Assembly (NCBI RefSeq): GCF_947072515.1
Contig: NZ_CAMTIG010000007.1
Span: 64,106-102,815 of the forward strand
Length of the DNA: 38,710 nucleotides
Source of the DNA: an uncultured Clostridium sp.
Lineage (GTDB): Bacteria; Bacillota; Clostridia; Clostridiales; Clostridiaceae
Direction of reading: 5' to 3'
Of the stretch, positions 33,596 through 38,710 are shown piece after piece. The stretch's first letter is position 1, and the number at the start of each line of letters is the position of its first letter. The position numbers and the translations under genes were made by a program. Under the pieces are notes generated by a model that searched no databases, was not told the origin of the DNA, and saw only the letters and a list, made by a program, of their open reading frames with translations.

Positions 33596-35209
33596 ATGAA
33601 ATTAAACCTGAAAAAAATAAATTATAAGGAGTTTTTATTGCCCATTGTTGCTATCTTAATCTGTGTAGCAATTGTTGCAATTGGTGCTCCAAAAAAACAT
33701 GAAGTTAAAATCACATTCCTAACACCCTTAGTTTTTCAAAATAAAGAAAATGGGCTTTATGGCGTTGTAGATGTTAATAGAAAAGTTATTGTTGCTGCAA
33801 AATATAAAACTTTACTTTCTAAAGAGGAAAACGGAAAATACTTTTTTATTGGAATTACCCAAAGCGGTACAACTGATATTTTAAACAGTGAAGGTGCTGT
33901 CTTAGATCATGTTCCTGGAAGCTTTCAACAAGTTTCTGTACTTAGTCTGCAAGATAAACTTTTAAAGGTAACAAATTCAGCTAGTGGCTTAATTGGAGTT
34001 ATTAATTTTGAAAATAAAATTATAATTCCTACTAACTATAATTCGCTTACAATAAAAAATAATTTTTTAGTTTTAAACCCTTTAAGTAATGAATCTATTG
34101 CAAATATAGATGGTAAAATACTCGTTTCATCTAAGGATTATGCTTCAGTAAGTATACAAGATAATGGTATTGTTGTAACTAATCGTAAAGGACTTTATGG
34201 ATTATTAGACTTTAATGGTTCTGTAGCTTTACCAATACAATATACTAATATCTACGGTGTAAATAATAATGTATTTGCTGTTTCTAATAATGATAATTTA
34301 TATGCTTTATATAATATTCAAAAGAAAAACATGGTTACAGATTTCTCTTATACATCTATTCAAAAAAATGCATCTAATGCTCCATTTTTAGCTTGCAAAT
34401 CCATTAATGGTGTCTCTCTATATGGATATATTGATAGTAGAGGAAGTACTATTGTTCCTTTTCAATACAAATCAGCTTATCCGTTTACTGGAAACTATGC
34501 AATGATTCAAAAAAATGGAGTCTATGGATTGATTGATAAGAATGGAAATTATTTTATAAATCCTAAATATAATATTATCCCTGGAAATGCTTATGCTATT
34601 GAGTCATTTCAAAATGGTAATTACTATGTTGGATATTTAAATAACTCGTCTGATATTTTAAATTCCACTGGGAAAGTTATTGCTACTGTTCCTGGGATAG
34701 TTCAGACTATTTCTAATGAGACAGTTTTTTACGAAAATACAGAAAATAAAGATTTTTTATATAATTTAGGCACAAAAAAAACTACAGATGTTAAATCTTA
34801 TTTACAACCTTTATCAAAAGGAACTATTACACCTGCTGGTTATTTTGGATCTTATAAAAATGTCGGTGATTCTAAATTCCCAAATAGTTTATATCTTTAT
34901 GAGGAAGATAAAGGAATCATCACAATAAACGGATACAATAATATAAAATTTGAAAATGGACTTTTCCTTTGTCACTCACAAACTAGATATGATGTTGTTG
35001 AACCCAATGGTAAAGTACTTATATCTTTTAACCCTGTAGATATATTAAACATTTCTATAACTCCAGATAAAATAATTTATGTTCAAAAACTAAAACCGGG
35101 AGTAAATAGAATGAAAGCTACTGTTTCTACTCAAGAAGATTCAAGGTTAATTTCTGCATATAACTTTGATGGTAAAGAAATAAATTTAAGTGAATTAAAA
35201 AAAGCGTAG
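33596..35209 (+). CDS. WG-repeat protein with N-terminal membrane anchor
   Basis: A 537-aa protein with a TM helix at about 12-31 and a long extracellular region made of WG-type repeats. Clear copies are ENGLYGVVDVNRKVIVAAKY, KGLYGLLDFNGSVALPIQY, SLYGYIDSRGSTIVPFQY and NGVYGLIDKNGNYFINPKY, each with the G-x-Y/W-G-x-x-D pattern. Weaker copies fill the middle. WG repeats probably form a beta-propeller-like surface for binding. The ligand is unknown. GGGAGG lies 7 nt before ATG. Its stop codon is inside the terminator stem. Confidence 0.82.
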   Translation: MKLNLKKINYKEFLLPIVAILICVAIVAIGAPKKHEVKITFLTPLVFQNKENGLYGVVDVNRKVIVAAKYKTLLSKEENGKYFFIGITQSGTTDILNSEGAVLDHVPGSFQQVSVLSLQDKLLKVTNSASGLIGVINFENKIIIPTNYNSLTIKNNFLVLNPLSNESIANIDGKILVSSKDYASVSIQDNGIVVTNRKGLYGLLDFNGSVALPIQYTNIYGVNNNVFAVSNNDNLYALYNIQKKNMVTDFSYTSIQKNASNAPFLACKSINGVSLYGYIDSRGSTIVPFQYKSAYPFTGNYAMIQKNGVYGLIDKNGNYFINPKYNIIPGNAYAIESFQNGNYYVGYLNNSSDILNSTGKVIATVPGIVQTISNETVFYENTENKDFLYNLGTKKTTDVKSYLQPLSKGTITPAGYFGSYKNVGDSKFPNSLYLYEEDKGIITINGYNNIKFENGLFLCHSQTRYDVVEPNGKVLISFNPVDILNISITPDKIIYVQKLKPGVNRMKATVSTQEDSRLISAYNFDGKEINLSELKKA

Positions 35210-35228
35210 TCATTTGACTACGCTTTTT
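35199..35228. terminator. Bidirectional terminator overlapping a stop codon
   Basis: AAAAAGCGTAGTC and GACTACGCTTTTT form a perfect 13-bp stem with an ATTT loop. The TAG stop of the WG-repeat gene (35207-35209) is in the 5' arm. The minus-strand pnuC gene ends at 35230, directly at the other side. Confidence 0.92.
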
Positions 35229-35229
35229 A

Positions 35230-35997
35230 TTATGCCTTGTTTTTCATTCTTCTTTTATACATTTTATTCCAATTGTAGTATCCATAGAATGCTATAACAC
35301 CATATTGTAACCAATTTAATGCTCCTGCAAAATCATTGGATGTAATACCACTAACTATCATAGATTCTATGAAAAGTACGATTCCTAGATTTGATAATAT
35401 CCAAAAATACCATTGTTCCATATATCTTTTTGATGTTAAGAATACTGCAAATATTGTAAATACAGTAGTTAAAGAATCTAAAATATATTCTTTATCTGGC
35501 TGTAATGTTAATCCTATATGACTTAAAATTTGTGGTAAAGATTTTAAAAACCATCCATATAAGAACCATGCAACTATAAGAAATATAATTGTCATTATCC
35601 AATGTTTTTTCTTAAATCTTTTTATATCTATTTCCCCACTATGTTTTTGATCTAAATTTTTTCTCCAGTCTATAAATCCAATCACTATAAGTGGCAATAT
35701 AAAAATTATATTTTGAATAACTTGCCCATATAAATGACTTCCCCATGCAACAACTGCATATGTAACAGTGTTTAGTGTCCACCAAAAGTAACACTTTATA
35801 CTTGCTTTAGCTTGATATATAGCTGTAAAAATCCCTGATATTGTTGATATAATACCTACTATGCTTACAAACTCAAAAGTTTGTGTCCAAGTTCCTGTTC
35901 CTATCATAACTGGTATGAAAAAAGATATTATGTTAGCTATTAGGAACACTAAGAAAAATCCTTTTTGAAAAGGAGAAAACTCTTTAAAAAAATTCAT
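35230..35997 (-). CDS. pnuC: PnuC-type nicotinamide (nucleoside) transporter
   Basis: A 255-aa membrane protein with about seven TM helices. The motifs YFWWTLNTVTYAVVAW and YMEQWYFWILSNLGIVLF match the substrate-binding helices of PnuC. It imports nicotinamide riboside or a related vitamin by facilitated diffusion for NAD synthesis. The substrate could also be another B vitamin because the PnuX/PnuT variants look alike. The ribosome site GAGTGAG is weak. A 14-bp palindrome and a 21-nt tandem repeat lie in the upstream region and could regulate it. Confidence 0.85.
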   Translation of the reverse strand: MNFFKEFSPFQKGFFLVFLIANIISFFIPVMIGTGTWTQTFEFVSIVGIISTISGIFTAIYQAKASIKCYFWWTLNTVTYAVVAWGSHLYGQVIQNIIFILPLIVIGFIDWRKNLDQKHSGEIDIKRFKKKHWIMTIIFLIVAWFLYGWFLKSLPQILSHIGLTLQPDKEYILDSLTTVFTIFAVFLTSKRYMEQWYFWILSNLGIVLFIESMIVSGITSNDFAGALNWLQYGVIAFYGYYNWNKMYKRRMKNKA

Positions 35998-36205
35998 ATT
36001 TTACTCACTCTAACTTTCTTTTAAATTTAGTTTTATTTTTTATAAATTTAGTTTTGTTTTTATTGTATGAAGCTTCATATTTTAAATTTGATTTTATATC
36101 CTTTTCTCCTTTTCCTCAATAGCCTTTCTTAAAAGTTCCTTATTTGTTTATAATTCTTTCTTATTGTTTGTTTTTTCATAATACTCTAGTTAAATTTTTA
36201 CTTTT
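35998..36205 (-). promoter_or_regulatory. pnuC upstream region with 14-bp palindrome and 21-nt tandem repeat
   Basis: TATGAAGCTTCATA (36066-36079) is a perfect palindrome. Just downstream, two copies of a 21-nt unit beginning TAAATTTAGTTTT (36024-36044 and 36045-36065) are arranged in tandem. The palindrome is a candidate operator for pnuC, for example for a vitamin-responsive repressor, but no specific regulator is identified. No terminator is seen between the helicase gene and pnuC. Confidence 0.45.
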
Positions 36206-38710
36206 CTAAATCAGTTTGAAAAAACTACTTTTTTCAACTAATTTTCCCCAATAATTCCTTTTGGAATAAGTAAGAATTATTCGTTTTTTTGCTCTAGTCA
36301 TTGCTACATAAAACAATCTTTTTTCTTCATCTAAATTGCCTTTTTTATTAGGGAAAATCCCCTCTACAAGCCCACTTATGAAAACATTGTCATACTCTAA
36401 TCCTTTAGCTTGATGAACTGTTAAAATAGGTATTCTTATTTTTCCTGTTCTATCTAATAATAATTCTTCAAGTTCTCCATTTGATAGTCCGGTTATATTT
36501 ATAGTTTCAATTATAGAATCTTTAGGACATTTGTCTTTATTGTCAGAATATTTTAAAATTTCTTTTAACTTGTTTATATTTTCTTTTTTTATAGTTTTTT
36601 CTATTTCTGAGTATCGTCCAAAAAAATTGAAATTTCCTAATAGGTAGTCTATCATTTCATAACTTCTAAGAATCAGGCTTTCTTCTCTTATTTTATTTAA
36701 TTTCATTCTAAATTTATTGAATTTCTTATAATTTTCTTCAATTAATTTTTCTCTTCCTTTTGAACTTTCTCTTATCTTATTATTTATGGCCAGAACTAAA
36801 ATTTCACCTGTTGCTCTTATATCATCTAATGCATCATGACTCGGTTTAGCTTCAGTATTAAATTTTTCACTTAAATACTCAAGTTTGTGATTTGGCAAAT
36901 TCGAATAAAATCTTCTATAAATTTCTAAAGTATCATAAATTCCCTTTACTAAGATTCTTTTATCTCCCATTCTACTGAGTTCGCTACTTAAAATACTTAT
37001 ATCATAATTTACATTATGTCCTACTACAATTCTTCCCTCTATAAATTTTAAAAAATCTTCAAAAACAATAGTTTTTTCCTCTCCTATTTCTTTTAGTTTT
37101 TCATCTGTAAATCCATGTACTAAATAAGATTTCCCCACACTTTTTGTTGGCTTTATAAATCTTTCAAATTTCTCTATTTCTCTTCCATTTGAATCAAGTC
37201 TTATAGCCGCAATTTGGATTATTTCATCTTCAGTAACATCTACTCCTGTACTCTCTACATCAAAAACTATAATCTCTTCTCTATTTAATCCATTAATTAA
37301 ATTTGTATAGTACTCTCCAAATTCTGTATAATCACTTAAATAATCATTTAATTTTACTCGTAATTTCCTATGCTCACTATCTGAAACTCTCTTTAAAAGC
37401 TCTTCAGATATATTTGTATTTAACCTCTTTAATATTCGCTCTAAATTCAATGTATCATTTTCATTTATTATTACCTTAAAAAAAGCTATTATATCCTTAA
37501 CTTCACTTCTTCTAAAAAATTTAAAATCATCTACAAGTCCAAATTCAAAATCTAAATTTATATCTAAACCTCTAATGGCTTCACTTAATTCTTTATTTAT
37601 ATAATTATTTCTTGTTAAAATACATGTGCTTCGTAAATTTTTATTTTCTCTTTTTAATCCAACACATTTTAAAGCTATTCCTTTAGCTTCTTCTTTTATA
37701 GTTTCTCTTTCTATAACTTCTATTTTATCTCCTTCTTCTTTTGAAAAAGACTTTAACCCATTCTTATATAGATGTTCAAACTTTTCTTTAAAATTATTTT
37801 TAAGAAATCTAGTACTCACTCTATTTATTATCTCAGTAGAGCGATAATTTTCTTCAAAAGAGATTTCTTTAGGATTAGTTTTTCTAAAATCTTCTAATAT
37901 AACTTCAGGCTTTGAACCTCTAAAACTATATATAGTTTGAAAAAAATCTCCACAAAGAAGCACATTATTTCCTTTAAAAAGCTTTTTTATTATTTCATAT
38001 TCTACAATTCCCGTATCTTGCATTTCATCTACAGATATATATTTATATTTGCTTCTATAAAATTGGACTATATTTTTATCATTAAAAATTTCCTTTGCTT
38101 TAGATAATAAATCATTAAAGTCTAATCCTCTATTAGTAATAAGCACTGTGTTGTAAATATTTACATATTCATCACCATGATTTAAAAATAAATTTTTCAA
38201 CTCTAAATCGTTCTTCCATTGCCTATCATGAAAAAATTTAGTCTTCTCTTCTAACTTTATAAGTAAATTTTTATCTTTCTTTATCCAAGTCAATGTATTT
38301 TTCAAATCCTCTTTTTCATTGCCTGTAAAAAATCCTTTTTCAATTCTAACTTCTTTAAGTAAATTAATACAGTTTTGAAGTCTCACAACATCTATCCGAT
38401 GGACATTTCCATCTTTATCTTTATAAAAGTTAAATCTTTTTATAAGCTCTTTTGTATCCTCTTCATCAAAAACTAAAAAATCATAAAATACATCTGATTT
38501 TTTCTTTGCAAATTCTTTTACAATTGAAAGGCAAAAACTATGAAATGTTTTCACCACTATATTTTTTCCTTTATTCTCTGTTCTTGATAAAACTCTTTCT
38601 TTTAATTCCATACATGCTTTATTAGTAAATGTAATACAAAGTATTTCAGAGCCATTTATCCCACTGTTTAAAATATTATTTATTCTTTCTGATAAAACCA
38701 TAGTCTTTCC
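36206..38710 (-). CDS. UvrD/Rep-type helicase with inserted DEDDh exonuclease (5'-truncated by window edge)
   Basis: The visible part is 834 residues. The window edge falls inside Walker A: the last codons read G-K-T before MVLSERIN, so the true start lies beyond 38710. Superfamily I helicase motifs follow in order: TFTNKACMELKERV, VDEMQD, LCGDFFQTIYSFRG, and EENYRS. A DEDDh 3'-5' exonuclease of DnaQ/PolC type is inserted next, with FDVESTG, VGHNVNYD and SHDALDDIRATG. Helicase motifs V and VI then return (TVHQAKGLEYDNVF, RLFYVAMTRAKKRI). It should unwind and trim DNA in repair or replication. Similar UvrD/exonuclease fusions occur in clostridia. No terminator or RNA structure is seen after the stop. 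Confidence 0.9.
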   Translation of the reverse strand, partial: GKTMVLSERINNILNSGINGSEILCITFTNKACMELKERVLSRTENKGKNIVVKTFHSFCLSIVKEFAKKKSDVFYDFLVFDEEDTKELIKRFNFYKDKDGNVHRIDVVRLQNCINLLKEVRIEKGFFTGNEKEDLKNTLTWIKKDKNLLIKLEEKTKFFHDRQWKNDLELKNLFLNHGDEYVNIYNTVLITNRGLDFNDLLSKAKEIFNDKNIVQFYRSKYKYISVDEMQDTGIVEYEIIKKLFKGNNVLLCGDFFQTIYSFRGSKPEVILEDFRKTNPKEISFEENYRSTEIINRVSTRFLKNNFKEKFEHLYKNGLKSFSKEEGDKIEVIERETIKEEAKGIALKCVGLKRENKNLRSTCILTRNNYINKELSEAIRGLDINLDFEFGLVDDFKFFRRSEVKDIIAFFKVIINENDTLNLERILKRLNTNISEELLKRVSDSEHRKLRVKLNDYLSDYTEFGEYYTNLINGLNREEIIVFDVESTGVDVTEDEIIQIAAIRLDSNGREIEKFERFIKPTKSVGKSYLVHGFTDEKLKEIGEEKTIVFEDFLKFIEGRIVVGHNVNYDISILSSELSRMGDKRILVKGIYDTLEIYRRFYSNLPNHKLEYLSEKFNTEAKPSHDALDDIRATGEILVLAINNKIRESSKGREKLIEENYKKFNKFRMKLNKIREESLILRSYEMIDYLLGNFNFFGRYSEIEKTIKKENINKLKEILKYSDNKDKCPKDSIIETINITGLSNGELEELLLDRTGKIRIPILTVHQAKGLEYDNVFISGLVEGIFPNKKGNLDEEKRLFYVAMTRAKKRIILTYSKRNYWGKLVEKSSFFKLI

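Noticed and set aside
36103..36160. Short minus-strand frame encoding a charged peptide (NKELLRKAIEEKEKRI) between the helicase gene and pnuC
   Set aside because: It follows a stop codon and has no start or ribosome site. It may be a remnant of a gene, but 16 codons are not enough to claim a pseudogene.

Overview
This is AT-rich DNA (roughly 28-30% G+C by eye) with strong GGAGG ribosome binding sites, several TTG/GTG in-frame codons upstream of the real starts, and many short hairpin-plus-U-tract terminators. These traits, together with a complete type II fatty-acid cluster using FabK, a BFD-like ferredoxin, a MecA-like PBP and a UvrD/exonuclease fusion, point to Clostridium sensu stricto (cluster I, C. 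perfringens-like). The species is an inference. The window looks chromosomal. I see no phage, IS, CRISPR, rRNA or tRNA.

Positions 1-8100 hold one long minus-strand operon for membrane lipid synthesis: fabT(MarR)-fabH-acpP-fabK-fabD-fabG-fabF-accB-fabZ-accC, with accC running off the left edge. It starts from a near-consensus sigma-A promoter overlapped by a FabT-type palindrome, so the first gene probably represses its own operon. A large hairpin separates acpP from fabK.

Positions 8100-13000 carry small housekeeping and unknown genes: a DUF3592 protein, an SDR-family NAD-dependent epimerase, a two-TM protein, a 44-codon membrane microprotein, yaaA with a structured leader, a 281-aa unknown, a DUF5661 protein and a DUF985 cupin. 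Positions 13084-16422 form a sigma-54 module: a PrpR-type enhancer-binding regulator with a small unknown partner, next to an EamA transporter with a textbook -24/-12 promoter.

Positions 16536-17986 contain a tight gene pair: a Panacea/DUF4065 (SocA-like) antitoxin followed 2 nt later by a coiled-coil, four-TM protein. This is the best candidate for an undescribed toxin-antitoxin or defence unit.

Positions 18288-28577 are dominated by envelope functions: a CmpB-like membrane protein, a membrane-anchored phosphoesterase, an MFS exporter, a membrane-anchored lytic transglycosylase, an LprI-domain protein, cardiolipin synthase, a BFD-like Fe-S protein, a secreted-domain unknown and a MecA-like class B PBP. 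The PBP promoter carries a dyad resembling BlaI/MecI operators. Positions 28713-38710 hold topB, an orphan histidine kinase with an ABC-binding-protein-like sensor, a small membrane protein, a WG-repeat protein, pnuC, and a UvrD-type helicase with an inserted DEDDh exonuclease that is cut by the right edge. Most genes after 8100 are monocistronic and closed by bidirectional terminators.
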